Notes under the pieces: generated by a model | Told to the model about the DNA's origin: nothing | Database searches by the model: none | The model's input: the letters and a program-made list of their open reading frames with translations, nothing else | NCBI RefSeq assembly: GCF_014145335.1 | Contig: NZ_JACIVI010000001.1 | Location: 1,240,001 to 1,304,000 of the forward strand | Direction: 5' to 3' | DNA: 64,000 nt | DNA from: Aquariibacter albus | GTDB lineage: Bacteria; Pseudomonadota; Gammaproteobacteria; Burkholderiales; Burkholderiaceae_C | Shown here: positions 50,313-59,587 of the stretch, in pieces | Layout of the letters: every line of letters starts with the position of its first letter | How positions within the stretch are numbered: the first letter of the stretch is position 1 | Program-made: the position numbers and the translations under genes

Positions 50313-51553
50313 GCCACGCCCTGCTTTCACCCAGCGCCGCCCACCGCTGGATGGCCTGCCCCGGCTCGGTGCTGCTGACCCGTGACCTGCCCGACGAGTC
50401 CAACACCTTCGCCGATGAGGGCACCGCGGCGCACGAGCTGGCCGCTACCTGCTTGCTGATGGGCGTCGACGCCGCCGAGTACATCGGCGAGCAGGTCAAC
50501 GTCAGCGACCGGGCGATCTTCACCGTCGGCGCCGACATGGCCGCCTACGCGCAGGTCTACCTGGACACCGTGCGCGCTCTGGTGGCCGCAGGGGGCGAGC
50601 TGATGGTGGAGCAGCGCCTGAGCATCGAGCACCTCACCGGCGAGCCCGGAGCCCACGGCACGGCCGACGCGGTGGTGGTCCTGGGCAGTGAGCTGATCGT
50701 CATCGACCTGAAGTACGGGCGCGGCGTGGAGGTGGACGCCAAGCACAACGAGCAGCTGCAGATCTACGCCCTTGCCGCGCTGCGCGAGCTGGAGCTCGCC
50801 CACGAGCTCACCCACGCGCGCCTGATCATCGTGCAGCCCCGGCGCAACCACATCGACGAGTGGACGGTGGGCCTGGACGAGCTCCGCACCTTCGGCCAGG
50901 CCGTGGATCTGAAGGCCGGGTGGGTGCGGGGCTGTCTCTCGCAGGGCCTGGACGAGGTCGAAGACCTGCACCCCACCGAGCACGGGTGCCGCTTCTGCCG
51001 TGCCAAGGCCAGCTGCCCGGCGCTGCGCCAGCGCGTGCTGGACACCGTGGCCGACGACTTCGTGGACGTGTCGCAGCCGCTGGCGCCGCAACTGGCCGGC
51101 GCGCTGGATCGCATCGAGCAGTCCGACAGCGCGCACCTGGGCGCGTGCCTAGCCGCGGTCGAGCTGGTCGAGACCTGGTGCAAGGCCGTGCGCGCCCGCG
51201 CCGAAGGCGAGCTGCTCGCCGGCCGGCAGGTGCCGGGCTTCAAGCTGGTGGAAGGCCGCAAGGGCGCCCGCAAGTGGGAGAGCCAGGACGAGGCCGAGAC
51301 CGCGCTGGAAGTCATGGGCCTCAAGCACAGCCTGCGCTACGAGTACGCGCTGATCACGCCCACCACCGCCGAGAAGCTGGCCAAGGCCGGCGAGATCGGC
51401 CCCAAGCAGTGGACCAAGCTCAAGGCGCTGATCGTCACCCCGCCAGGCAAGCCCAGCGTGGCCCCCGCCAGCGACAAGCGCCCCGCCCTGGACCCCGGCG
51501 CTGCTCTCGACGACTTCGAGGTCGTCACCCCGCCGGCTGAAGCCATCGCCTGA
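50309..51553 (+). CDS. DUF2800 protein, Cas4/RecB-like nuclease
   Basis: A 414-aa PD-(D/E)XK nuclease. GTADAVVVLGSELIVIDLKY carries the D...D-x-K core, followed by NEQLQIYALAALRELEL. HGCRFCRAKASCPALRQ matches the Cys cluster of Cas4-like enzymes. The family is common beside phage family A polymerases and DUF2815 proteins, as here. Likely processes DNA ends in replication or recombination. Confidence 0.85.
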   Translation: MSHALLSPSAAHRWMACPGSVLLTRDLPDESNTFADEGTAAHELAATCLLMGVDAAEYIGEQVNVSDRAIFTVGADMAAYAQVYLDTVRALVAAGGELMVEQRLSIEHLTGEPGAHGTADAVVVLGSELIVIDLKYGRGVEVDAKHNEQLQIYALAALRELELAHELTHARLIIVQPRRNHIDEWTVGLDELRTFGQAVDLKAGWVRGCLSQGLDEVEDLHPTEHGCRFCRAKASCPALRQRVLDTVADDFVDVSQPLAPQLAGALDRIEQSDSAHLGACLAAVELVETWCKAVRARAEGELLAGRQVPGFKLVEGRKGARKWESQDEAETALEVMGLKHSLRYEYALITPTTAEKLAKAGEIGPKQWTKLKALIVTPPGKPSVAPASDKRPALDPGAALDDFEVVTPPAEAIA

Positions 51554-51586
51554 CCCCGTTCCCAACCCGTCCAGAAAGGACACCTC

Positions 51587-52135
51587 ATGAAGATCAAGCT
51601 CAACAACGTGCGCCTGGCGTTCCCCGCGCTCTTCGAGGCCAAGACCGTCAACGGCGAGGGCAAGCCCGCCTTCTCGGCCGTGCTGCTGCTCAGCCCGACC
51701 GACCCTCAGGTGAAGGCCATCAACGCCGCCATCGACCAGGCCGGCACCGAGAAGTGGGGTGCCAAGGCGCCGGCCATGCTCAAGCAGATCCGCGCCGGCG
51801 ACAAGACCTTCCTGCACGACGGCGACCTCAAGAGCACCTACGACGGCTTCGAGGGCCGCGTCTACGTCAGCGCCCGCAACGAGGTGCGCCCGCTGGTGAT
51901 CGACGCCGACAAGACCCCGCTCGTGGCCGCCGACGGCAAGCCCTACGCGGGCTGCTACGTCAACGCCACCATCGACGTCTGGGCAATGGACAACAACTAC
52001 GGCAAGCGCGTGTGCGCCACGCTGATGGGCGTGCAGTTCCTTCGCGACGGCGACAGCTTCGCCGGTGGCCGCAGCGCCAGCGCCGACGACTTCGACGACG
52101 TCAGCGAAGGCGCGGGCGCCGAGTCGCTGGCCTGA
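51587..52135 (+). CDS. DUF2815 single-stranded DNA-binding protein
   Basis: A 182-aa OB-fold-type protein (KIKLNNVRLAFPALFEAKTV, RVYVSARNEVRPLVI, INATIDVWAMDNNYGKRV-like segment) with an acidic C-terminal tail (SADDFDDVSEGAG), typical of phage SSB such as T7 gp2.5. It lies between the Cas4-like nuclease and the polymerase and would coat ssDNA at the fork. Confidence 0.85.
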   Translation: MKIKLNNVRLAFPALFEAKTVNGEGKPAFSAVLLLSPTDPQVKAINAAIDQAGTEKWGAKAPAMLKQIRAGDKTFLHDGDLKSTYDGFEGRVYVSARNEVRPLVIDADKTPLVAADGKPYAGCYVNATIDVWAMDNNYGKRVCATLMGVQFLRDGDSFAGGRSASADDFDDVSEGAGAESLA

Positions 52136-52148
52136 CCGGAGAGCAGGC

Positions 52149-54230
52149 GTGCGCCTCTGGGTCGACCTCGAGACCTACTCCAAGGTCCCCATCACCCACG
52201 GCACGCACGCCTACGCGGCGGGTGCCGAGGTGATGCTCTTCGCGTGGGCGCTCGACGACGGCCCGGTCAGTGTGTGGGACTGCACCCTCGCCCGCGCCAT
52301 GCCGGCGGCGCTGGAAGGCGCGCTCGAAGACGACCTGGTCGAGATCTGGGCCCACAACAGCCACTTCGACCGCACGGTGCTGGCCCACACCTACGGCCGC
52401 TATGCCGGTGAGTGGGCCGCCCCCTTCTGGTGTCCTGCCCGCTGGCGGGACACCATGGTGCAGGCGCTGAGCCACAGCCTGCCGGGCTCGCTGGGCGCGC
52501 TGTGTGAGGTGCTGCAGGTGCCCACCGACCAGGCCAAGGGCAAGGCCGGCCGGCAGCTGATCCAGCTCTTCTGCAAGCCGCGCCCGGCCACGGCCAAGAT
52601 CCAGCGCGCCACCCGCGAGACGCACCCGACCCAGTGGGCCCGCTTCGTGGAGTACGCCGCGCTGGACATCGACGCGATGCGCGCCGTCGCCAAGCGCCTC
52701 CCGACCTGGAACAGCCAGGGCGCCGAACTGGACCTCTGGCACCTGGACCAGCGCATCAACGACCGCGGCGTGGCCATCGACCTGGAGCTGGTGGGCGGGG
52801 CCCTTGCCGCCGTGGACGCCGAGCAGAAGGTGCTGGCGCGCCGCACGGTTGAGCTGACCGAGGGCCGGGTACAGGCCGCCACGCAGCGCGACGCGATGCT
52901 GGCGCACATCCTGGAAGCCCACGGTGTGGACCTGCCCGACCTGACCGGCGCCACGCTGGAGCGGCGTATCGCCGACCCGGACCTGCCCGCCGAGCTGCGC
53001 GAGCTGCTCGCCGTGCGCCTGCAGGCCTGCACCACCAGCACCAGCAAGTACAAGACGCTGCAGCGCGGCACCAGCGATGACGGCCGCCTGCGCGGCACCC
53101 TGCAGTTCAACGGCGCCAGCCGCACCGGGCGATGGGCGGGCCGGCTGTTCCAGCCGCAGAACCTGCCGCGCCCGACGATGGCGCAGCCCGACATCGAGGC
53201 CGGCATCGACGCGCTGAAGGCGGGCGCCGCCGACCTGCTGTTCGACAACGTGATGGCGCTGACGAGCAACTGCATCCGCTCGGTGATCGTCGCTCCGCCG
53301 GGCAAGAAGCTGGTGGTGGCCGACCTCTCCAACATCGAGGGCCGCGATCAGGCGTGGCTCGCCGGCGAGACCTGGAAGCTTGACGCCTTCCGCGCCTTCG
53401 ACGCGGGCGAGGGCCCGGACCTGTACAAGCTGGCCTACAGCAAGAGCTTCGGCGTGCCGGCCGACCAGGTGAGCAAGGACCAGCGCCAGGTCGGCAAGGT
53501 GCAGGAGCTGGCGCTGGGCTACGAGGGTGGCGTGGGCGCCTTCGTCACCTTCGCGGCGGCCTACGGCATCAACTTGGACGACCTGGCTGCCAAGGTGCTG
53601 CCGGTGGCGCCGGCCTGGGCCGTGGACGAAGCGCGCGAATTCCACGCCTGGACCACCAAGAAGGGCGCGCAGACCTTCGGCCTGAGCCGCGACGCCTTCG
53701 TGGCCTGCGACGCCATCAAGCGCGGCTGGCGCGCGGCACACCCGGCCATCGCAGCGATGTGGGCCGACCTGCGCGGGGCCGTCATGCAGGCCATCGAGTG
53801 GCCCCAGCAGACCGTGAAGGTCGGCCCGCTGAAGGTCCGCCGCGACGGCAACTGGCTGCGCATCGGCCTGCCCAGCGGCCGGGCGCTGTGCTATCCCGGC
53901 CCGCAGCTGGTGGACGGCGTCATCACCTACAGGGGCGTCAACCAGTACAGCCGCCGGTGGGGGCGCCTGAAGACCTACGGCGGCAAGCTGTTCGAGAACG
54001 TGTGCCAGGCCGTTGCCCGCGACGTGATGGCCCACGCCATGCCGCTGATCGAAGCGGCGGGCTACGAGATCGTGCTGACCGTCCACGACGAGGTGATCTG
54101 CGAAGCCCCCGACGCGCCCGAATTCAACCCCACCCACTTGGCCAGCCTACTGGCCGCCACCCCACCTTGGGCGCCCGACATGCCGCTGGCGGCGGCTGGC
54201 TTCGAGGCCCCTCGCTACCGGAAAGACTGA
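52149..54230 (+). CDS. Family A DNA polymerase with 3'-5' exonuclease
   Basis: A 693-aa replicative polymerase. The exonuclease domain begins with LWVDLETYSKV (D-x-E, residues 5-7). The polymerase domain shows motif A LVVADLSNIEGRDQAWLAG, motif B DQRQVGKVQELALGYEGGVG and motif C LTVHDEVICEA (about 644). No 5'-3' exonuclease domain. Start is GTG 52149 with GGAGAG upstream. Works with the DUF2815 SSB and the clamp-like protein encoded next. Confidence 0.92.
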   Translation: MRLWVDLETYSKVPITHGTHAYAAGAEVMLFAWALDDGPVSVWDCTLARAMPAALEGALEDDLVEIWAHNSHFDRTVLAHTYGRYAGEWAAPFWCPARWRDTMVQALSHSLPGSLGALCEVLQVPTDQAKGKAGRQLIQLFCKPRPATAKIQRATRETHPTQWARFVEYAALDIDAMRAVAKRLPTWNSQGAELDLWHLDQRINDRGVAIDLELVGGALAAVDAEQKVLARRTVELTEGRVQAATQRDAMLAHILEAHGVDLPDLTGATLERRIADPDLPAELRELLAVRLQACTTSTSKYKTLQRGTSDDGRLRGTLQFNGASRTGRWAGRLFQPQNLPRPTMAQPDIEAGIDALKAGAADLLFDNVMALTSNCIRSVIVAPPGKKLVVADLSNIEGRDQAWLAGETWKLDAFRAFDAGEGPDLYKLAYSKSFGVPADQVSKDQRQVGKVQELALGYEGGVGAFVTFAAAYGINLDDLAAKVLPVAPAWAVDEAREFHAWTTKKGAQTFGLSRDAFVACDAIKRGWRAAHPAIAAMWADLRGAVMQAIEWPQQTVKVGPLKVRRDGNWLRIGLPSGRALCYPGPQLVDGVITYRGVNQYSRRWGRLKTYGGKLFENVCQAVARDVMAHAMPLIEAAGYEIVLTVHDEVICEAPDAPEFNPTHLASLLAATPPWAPDMPLAAAGFEAPRYRKD

Positions 54231-54233
54231 CCC

Positions 54234-54878
54234 ATGCAGATCACTCTCAACACCAAGCCCTTGGTGGCGCTGCTGCACCTCGCGGCGAAAGGCGACATCC
54301 GCACCTACCTGAACACCGTCCACGTCGAGGCGTCGGCCAGAGAGCACTTTCTGGTGGCGTCGAACGGCCAGATCATCGGCGCCATGCGGCAGGAGCAAGG
54401 CATCGAAGAGGGCCCCGAGGCGTTCACGGTGCAGGTGCCGCGCGCGGTGGTGGAAGCGCTGCGCAAGGCCGGGCCCAGCATCCATCTGCACAGCCCGAAT
54501 GGCTTGGCCTGGACGGCCACGGACACGTTGACCGGCAGCTCGCATCGGTGGCATGCCGACGGCCTGCACTACCCGGACTGGCGCCGGGCCATACCTGTCC
54601 GCGCGAACGGCGAGACGGCGCAGTTCAACCCTGAAAACCTTCTCGCGATGCACAAGTTCAGCGCCGCAAAGGGCGCCAAGACCACCAACAACGAAAGCGC
54701 CTTCCTGATCGCGCACAACGGCGAGGACGGCGCCTTGGTCCAGGTCCGGGGCGTGCCGGAGTTCGTGGGCCTGCTGATGCCCTGGCGGCGCGCGTTCGTC
54801 GAGAAGCACCTGCGCATGGAGCCCCCGTCCTGGGTCCGTGCGCTGGCCGCCACCGAGGCGGATTGCGATCTGGCATGA
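54234..54878 (+). CDS. Sliding-clamp-like protein (DnaN-type)
   Basis: A 214-aa protein. The pattern MQITLNTKPLVALLHLAAKG, EAFTVQVPRAVVEALRKAG and WRRAIPVRANGETAQFNPEN resembles clamp domains of DNA polymerase III beta. It is shorter than a bacterial beta subunit (about 366 aa), so a trimer would be expected. It lies 3 nt after the polymerase gene, supporting a processivity role. Confidence 0.7.
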   Translation: MQITLNTKPLVALLHLAAKGDIRTYLNTVHVEASAREHFLVASNGQIIGAMRQEQGIEEGPEAFTVQVPRAVVEALRKAGPSIHLHSPNGLAWTATDTLTGSSHRWHADGLHYPDWRRAIPVRANGETAQFNPENLLAMHKFSAAKGAKTTNNESAFLIAHNGEDGALVQVRGVPEFVGLLMPWRRAFVEKHLRMEPPSWVRALAATEADCDLA

Positions 54879-54889
54879 AGGAGATCCCC

Positions 54890-55030
54890 GTGACCGACCC
54901 CACCGCCGCCCTGCTAGCCGAACGCGGCCAGCGCTACGGCCGCTTCGCCGACCATGCCGAGATCGCGCAAAGCCTCAAGACCGTGGTGCACAGCTACGAC
55001 CGCTTGGCCAGCAGGGGCGCGCATGCGTGA
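54890..55030 (+). CDS. Short DUF6378-like protein, apparently truncated
   Basis: A 46-aa product from GTG with AAGGAG 7 nt upstream: DPTAALLAERGQRYGRFADH then AEIAQSLKTV. This is the N-terminal signature of small phage proteins of the DUF6378 type, usually about 90 aa. The C-terminal half has been lost and the frame stops in overlap with the next gene (8 nt). Alternative start ATG 54875. Confidence 0.6.
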   Translation: MTDPTAALLAERGQRYGRFADHAEIAQSLKTVVHSYDRLASRGAHA

Positions 55031-55331
55031 GCGCGACATCGAGCGGCACCTGGTCGAGCGCGTGAAGCAGCTCGGCGGTGAGGTGCGCAAGGTCCAGTGG
55101 ATCGGCCGCCGCGGCGCGCCGGACCGGCTGGTGATGCTGCCCGGTCGCAGCACTCGCAACCCTGACGGGAGCTGGTTCTACCGCAACGGCTCCGCCATCT
55201 GGGTCGAGCTGAAGGCGCTCGGCGCCAAGCCCGAAGCGCACCAGCTGCGCGAGCACGAGCGCATGCGTGCGATGGGTCAGCGCGTCGTCGTGATCGACTC
55301 GGTCGAGGGTGTCGAGGAGCTGTTGGCATGA
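55023..55331 (+). CDS. VRR-NUC domain nuclease
   Basis: A 102-aa PD-(D/E)XK endonuclease of the VRR-NUC type (RRGAPDRLVMLPG, AIWVELKALGAKPEAHQLRE, GQRVVVIDSVEG). The phage versions act on branched DNA, probably as a Holliday junction or flap resolvase. Overlaps the preceding and following genes. Confidence 0.88.
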   Translation: MRERDIERHLVERVKQLGGEVRKVQWIGRRGAPDRLVMLPGRSTRNPDGSWFYRNGSAIWVELKALGAKPEAHQLREHERMRAMGQRVVVIDSVEGVEELLA

Positions 55332-55594
55332 ACCTGCGTGACGCACTCACCCAACAAGCCCCGTCGCTGGCGCTGCAGCGCGCGGCCACCGATGAGATCG
55401 CCCGGCTCGACGCGGAGTTGATCCGTGCGCGCGACATGCACCGCGACGCCGTTGTGAAGCACGAAGTCACCCGCCGCGCTCTACAAGCTGCGGCGGACGC
55501 CATGGTGCCGGCCTCCCTGCGCAACCCCACCGACATGGCGCGCCTGGGCGATCCTTGGCCGCAGGTCGGCCGGGCACTGTGGCCGGACGCATGA
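55328..55594 (+). CDS. Small phage protein between nuclease and helicase
   Basis: An 88-aa helical protein (LALQRAATDEIARLDAELIR, MHRDAVVKHEVTRRALQAAA) with 4-nt overlaps on both sides. Possibly an accessory of the VRR nuclease or helicase; no family recognised. Confidence 0.6.
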   Translation: MNLRDALTQQAPSLALQRAATDEIARLDAELIRARDMHRDAVVKHEVTRRALQAAADAMVPASLRNPTDMARLGDPWPQVGRALWPDA

Positions 55595-56976
55595 CCCGCC
55601 GCGCCTTCACCCCCCACGGCTACCAGCGGGGCATCATCGACACCATCGTCGACAGCCCGCGGTGCGCCATCTGGGCCGGCATGGGCATGGGCAAGACAGT
55701 GAGCACGCTCACCGCGCTGGACGTGCTGAGCCTGAGCGAGGACGTGTTCCCCGCCCTGGTGCTGGCCCCGCTGCGAGTGGCGCGCAGCACCTGGCCGGAG
55801 GAGGCCGCGAAGTGGCTGCATCTGAGCGGCCTCAACGTCATGCCCATCGTCGGCTGCGAAGCCGAACGGCTGGCCGCCCTCGGGCAAGACGCCCAGGTCT
55901 ACACCACCAACTACGAGCAGCTGCCCTGGCTGGTCGAACATTGGGGTGAGCGCTGGCCCTACCGCACCGTCATCGCCGACGAGGCCACCAAGCTCAAGGG
56001 ATTCCGCCTGCGCCAGGGCACCGAGCGCGCCAAGGCGCTGGGCCGGGTCGCGCACAGCAAGGTCAACCGATTCGTCGCACTGACGGGCACGCCCAGCCCC
56101 AACGGCCTGCAAGACCTGTGGGGCCAGGCCTGGTTTGTGGATCGTGGTCAGCGCCTGGGCCGAACCTTCGACGCGTTCAAGCAGCGCTGGTTCACCAGCC
56201 ACCCCAGCGGCTTCGGCATCACGGCCCTGCCGCACGCCCAGGCGGAAATCCAAGCCGCGCTGGCCGACGTGTGCACCACCGTGGACGCGCGCGACTGGTT
56301 CGACCTGCGCGAGCCCATCGTGAACAACATCGTGGTGGACCTGCCGATGAAGGCGCGCAAGCACTACCGCGAGATGGAGCGCGAGATGTTCACCCAGCTC
56401 GAACAGCATGGCGTCGAGGCCCTAAACGCCGCGGCCAAGACCATGAAGTGCCTGCAGATCGCCAACGGCGCAGCCTACGTGGGCGAAGGCAACACCGACT
56501 GGGAGGAACTGCACGATGCCAAGCTTGACGCGCTGGCCAGCATCGTCGAGGAAGCCGCCGGCGCGCCGCTGCTGGTGGCTTACCACTTCAAGAGCGACTT
56601 GGCCCGGCTGCAGCGCGCCTTCCGCGCCGGCCGGGTGCTGGACTCCGACCCGCGCACCATCCGCGACTGGAACGCCGGGCGCATCCCCATGCTGTTCGCG
56701 CACCCGGCCAGCGCCGGCCACGGCCTGAACCTGCAGGACGGCGGCCACCACCTCGTCTACTTCAGCCACTGGTGGAACCTGGAGGAGCGCCTGCAGATCC
56801 TGGAGCGCGTCGGCCCCACCCGACAGAAGCAGGCCGGCCACGACCGACCGGTCTTCGTCCACAACATCATCGCGCGCGACACGGTGGACGAGCTCGTCAT
56901 CGAGCGGGTGCAGACCAAGCGCGAGGTGCAGGACATCCTGCTGGACGCGATGAAGCGCAGGGGGGATCGAACATGA
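55591..56976 (+). CDS. SNF2-type DEAD-like helicase
   Basis: A 461-aa superfamily 2 ATPase. Walker A AGMGMGKTVSTLTAL (about 30-44), motif II ADEATKLKG (about 130), motif III ALTGTPSPNG, and C-terminal motifs ASAGHGLNLQDG and GPTRQKQAGHD (the arginine finger region). Phage enzymes of this type accompany VRR-NUC proteins and help recombination or branch migration. Confidence 0.9.
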   Translation: MTRRAFTPHGYQRGIIDTIVDSPRCAIWAGMGMGKTVSTLTALDVLSLSEDVFPALVLAPLRVARSTWPEEAAKWLHLSGLNVMPIVGCEAERLAALGQDAQVYTTNYEQLPWLVEHWGERWPYRTVIADEATKLKGFRLRQGTERAKALGRVAHSKVNRFVALTGTPSPNGLQDLWGQAWFVDRGQRLGRTFDAFKQRWFTSHPSGFGITALPHAQAEIQAALADVCTTVDARDWFDLREPIVNNIVVDLPMKARKHYREMEREMFTQLEQHGVEALNAAAKTMKCLQIANGAAYVGEGNTDWEELHDAKLDALASIVEEAAGAPLLVAYHFKSDLARLQRAFRAGRVLDSDPRTIRDWNAGRIPMLFAHPASAGHGLNLQDGGHHLVYFSHWWNLEERLQILERVGPTRQKQAGHDRPVFVHNIIARDTVDELVIERVQTKREVQDILLDAMKRRGDRT

Positions 56977-57680
56977 GCAAACCAGCACGCCACCGCTGGA
57001 CCTGGGCCGACGAAGAGCTGCTGCGCCGCAACTACGCCACCAGCCTGACCCTCGACCTGGCCTGCGCCCTGGGGCTCAACATCGCCCAGGTGCTGCGCAA
57101 GGCCAACGCCATGGGCCTGCGCAAGTCCGTCGAGCTGATCGCCGAGACCGCCCGCGAGCGCAGCAGCCGGCCAGGCCACGGCAGCCTGCGCACCCGCATC
57201 CAGCCCGGCACGGAGCCCTGGAACAAGGGCATCAAGGGCGTGACCGGCACGCAGGACGCCTGCCGGGCCACGCAGTTCAAGCCCGGCACGGTGCCCCACA
57301 CCTGGCGGCCCATCGGCACCCAAGTGGTCAACGCCGACGGCGTGCTGGACCAGAAGGTCAGCGACGAGCCCGGCCCGCGCCACAAGCGCTGGAAGCCCGT
57401 GAGCCTGCTGGTGTGGCAAGCCGTCCACGGGCCCGTGCCGCCCGGCATGGTCCTGGTGTTCAAGCCCGGCCGCCAGACGGTGGACCCCGCCTTGATCACC
57501 CCCGACGCGCTGGAGCTCCTCACCCGCGCCCAGCTCATGCAGCGCAACAGCATCCACAACCACCCCGAGCCCATCAAGCGCGCCATCCGCGCCGTGGGCG
57601 CCCTCACCCGCAGCATCAACCGCGCCGGCCGCAGCCAGCCGCAAGACCGCGCACCAGCCCCGAAGGACAGCACCCCATGA
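56973..57680 (+). CDS. HNH-type endonuclease with HTH
   Basis: A 235-aa protein. The N-terminal HTH-like part (WTWADEELLRRNYATSLTLD) is followed by repeats of PGT-x-P-W/H and a C-terminal region (LLVWQAVHGPVPPGMVLVFK, RAQLMQRNSIHNHP) resembling HNH homing endonucleases. In the catalytic motif, VHGPVPPGMV-L has Val-Phe where His is often found, so activity is uncertain. May be a free-standing homing-type gene. Confidence 0.7.
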   Translation: MSKPARHRWTWADEELLRRNYATSLTLDLACALGLNIAQVLRKANAMGLRKSVELIAETARERSSRPGHGSLRTRIQPGTEPWNKGIKGVTGTQDACRATQFKPGTVPHTWRPIGTQVVNADGVLDQKVSDEPGPRHKRWKPVSLLVWQAVHGPVPPGMVLVFKPGRQTVDPALITPDALELLTRAQLMQRNSIHNHPEPIKRAIRAVGALTRSINRAGRSQPQDRAPAPKDSTP

Positions 57681-57955
57681 GCCAGAACGCCAACACCCTC
57701 GAAGGCCTGCGCGGCGACCTCTTCATCACCCTGCGGGAGCTGCGCGCCGGCAAGATCGACCTGGACACCGCCAAGGCAGTGAACGAGGTGGCCCGTACCC
57801 TGATCGAGTCCGCCAAGGTGGAAGTCGACGCGATCAAGGTGACCGGCGGCCGCGAGAGCGGTTTCCTGGGCGGCGGCACTTGCGGGGGTGCTGCGCCGGA
57901 GGATGGCCTTCCGCCCGGCATCACCGGCCGCACCGTGCACCGCCTGAAGGGCTGA
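57677..57955 (+). CDS. Small phage protein, unknown
   Basis: A 92-aa protein: helical N-terminus (LEGLRGDLFITLRELRAGKI, DTAKAVNEVARTLIESAKVE) and Gly-rich C-terminus. Common beside HNH genes in early operons of related prophages. Function unknown. Confidence 0.65.
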   Translation: MSQNANTLEGLRGDLFITLRELRAGKIDLDTAKAVNEVARTLIESAKVEVDAIKVTGGRESGFLGGGTCGGAAPEDGLPPGITGRTVHRLKG

Positions 57956-57960
57956 GCGCC

Positions 57961-58236
57961 ATGGCCCAAGCACGCCACCGCTGGGGTGAACACCCCGCCA
58001 GCCGCTACAGCCTGAGCGGCGGCCACATCCCCGCCGACGCCGGCGGCCTGCGCCCGCCCGTGACCCTGCGCCCGGAGCCCCAGGCTGCTGCGTCGAAGCT
58101 GGCCAAGACCGTCATCCCGCCCGGCGTGAAGGTGCAGGTCTGCCCCTCGCCGGCCTACGCCAAGGCGCCGCCGGACACCAAAGTCGTGCGCCGGGCCGGG
58201 GCTCCGGCCGTCTACACCGGGAGGATCAGCGAGTGA
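57961..58236 (+). CDS. Small phage protein, unknown
   Basis: A 91-aa basic, low-complexity protein (RWGEHPASRYSLSGGHIPAD, VIPPGVKVQVCPSP). It overlaps the excisionase-like gene by 4 nt. No family recognised. Confidence 0.5.
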   Translation: MAQARHRWGEHPASRYSLSGGHIPADAGGLRPPVTLRPEPQAAASKLAKTVIPPGVKVQVCPSPAYAKAPPDTKVVRRAGAPAVYTGRISE

Positions 58237-58460
58237 GCCCAGCCGGCCTTCTGACGCACGCCGACCTGGTGGCCCTCACCGGCTACCGGCAGCACGCTGC
58301 CCAGGCCAAGTGGATCAAGGCTCACCTTGGCCTGCATGCGCCGCGGCGCGGCATCGACGGCTTGCCCGTGCTGACCTGGGCCGCCGTCGAGCGCGCCCAG
58401 GGAGGGCGGCCCGCCGCCGGCCAGCAGGCGGCCGGGCCGAAGTGGAGTCGGGCGGCATGA
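58233..58460 (+). CDS. DUF4224-like protein, probable excisionase
   Basis: A 75-aa protein (LTHADLVALTGYRQHAAQAK, WIKAHLGL, DGLPVLTWAAVE) matching the DUF4224 pattern found directly upstream of phage integrases. Likely a winged-helix recombination directionality factor. GTG start; overlaps the integrase gene by 4 nt. Confidence 0.8.
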   Translation: MSPAGLLTHADLVALTGYRQHAAQAKWIKAHLGLHAPRRGIDGLPVLTWAAVERAQGGRPAAGQQAAGPKWSRAA

Positions 58461-59491
58461 CCCGCCCCCGCGATCGCTCATCCTCCAAGGGCCTGCTGCC
58501 CAGGATGGAAGCCCGCCCCTGGGCGGACGGCGTGACCGTGAGCTACCGCTACCACCCGGTCTCCGGAAAGCCGATCCCGCTTGGCACCGACCGGCTGCAG
58601 GCCATCCAGCGCGTTCTGGACATGACCGGCAGGGCCAAGGACACCGGCACCGTGGGGGCCTTGTGGCGGGCCTACACCGAGTCCCCGCAGTGGGCCGACC
58701 TGGCCGACACCACCCGCAAGGCCTACGCCCAGCAGTGGGCCATCCTCGGCCGGGTTTTCGGCGAGGCAGCATCGAGCACCATCCGCCCGGCCGACGTGGC
58801 GCGCTACCTCCGCGTCGAGCGGGCGGGCGCGCCCGTCAGCGCCAACCGCGAGGTGGCCCTGCTGTCCAACCTGATGAACCTGGCCCTGGAGCGTGGCGAG
58901 CTGGAGGCCAACCCCTGCCGCCAGGTGCGCCGCAACCCCGAGCGCCCGCGGCCGGAGGCCCCCGAGGCGGCGGAGGTGCGTGCCTTGGTCGAGTGGGCCA
59001 ACGGCAGCGGACGGCGGGCCTACGCCACCCTGGCCGCCATGGCCAGCTATGCCGCCATGACCGGGCAGCGGCGCTGCGAGTTCATCGACCTGGCCTTCAC
59101 CCAGGTGGGCGAAGGCGAGATCCGCGCCCGCCGGCGCAAGCAGCGCGCCGGCAAGGAGGTGTGGGACCTCATCGAGATCACGCCCGAGCTGCGCGCCCTG
59201 CTGGACCGCCAGCGCGCCAGCGCGGCCGACGAGCGCTGCGGCGCCGTCTTCCCCTGCCGCAGCGGCGGGCCCTACACCGAGCCGGGGTTCAAGGCCATGT
59301 GGGCCCGCATGATGGCCGCGGCCGTGGCCGAGGGCATCGTCAGCCGGCGCTTCAGCTTCCACGATCTGCGCGCCTTCTACGCCACCCAGCACAAGCTGCT
59401 GCGCGGCGCCCTGCCCGACATGCACCAGACCCAGGCCACCACCGCCCGGGTCTACGACCGCAGCAAGATCAGCCGCCGCAAGGCCCTGTGA
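58457..59491 (+). CDS. int: Tyrosine recombinase (integrase)
   Basis: A 344-aa site-specific recombinase. The C-terminal catalytic domain has Arg in MTGQRRCEF (about 203), a basic stretch RRRKQRAGKE, FHDLRAFYATQ (H-x-x-R, about 301) and the nucleophile in ARVYDRSK (Tyr about 332). It lies 96 bp from the right att core and catalyses integration into tRNA-His. Confidence 0.93.
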   Translation: MTRPRDRSSSKGLLPRMEARPWADGVTVSYRYHPVSGKPIPLGTDRLQAIQRVLDMTGRAKDTGTVGALWRAYTESPQWADLADTTRKAYAQQWAILGRVFGEAASSTIRPADVARYLRVERAGAPVSANREVALLSNLMNLALERGELEANPCRQVRRNPERPRPEAPEAAEVRALVEWANGSGRRAYATLAAMASYAAMTGQRRCEFIDLAFTQVGEGEIRARRRKQRAGKEVWDLIEITPELRALLDRQRASAADERCGAVFPCRSGGPYTEPGFKAMWARMMAAAVAEGIVSRRFSFHDLRAFYATQHKLLRGALPDMHQTQATTARVYDRSKISRRKAL

Positions 59492-59546
59492 CCGGCAACG
59501 TATTCCCACCGTGGGAATTTCGGCGGGAACATCCACTGTAGAAACG

Positions 59547-59574
59547 AACAGGGCCCGCGTGTGCGGGCCCTGTT
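59547..59574. terminator. Terminator next to the right att core
   Basis: A perfect 12-bp stem (AACAGGGCCCGC/GCGGGCCCTGTT) with GTGT loop, 13 bp from the core. It ends integrase transcription and, read leftwards, sits after the tRNA 3' end just like the host terminator at 10738, so the phage supplies a substitute terminator for the tRNA it splits. Confidence 0.8.
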
Positions 59575-59587
59575 GAATCAACGACTT

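Noticed and set aside
52101..54137. 678-codon minus-strand frame over the DNA polymerase gene
   Set aside because: Antisense shadow of a polymerase with all catalytic motifs.
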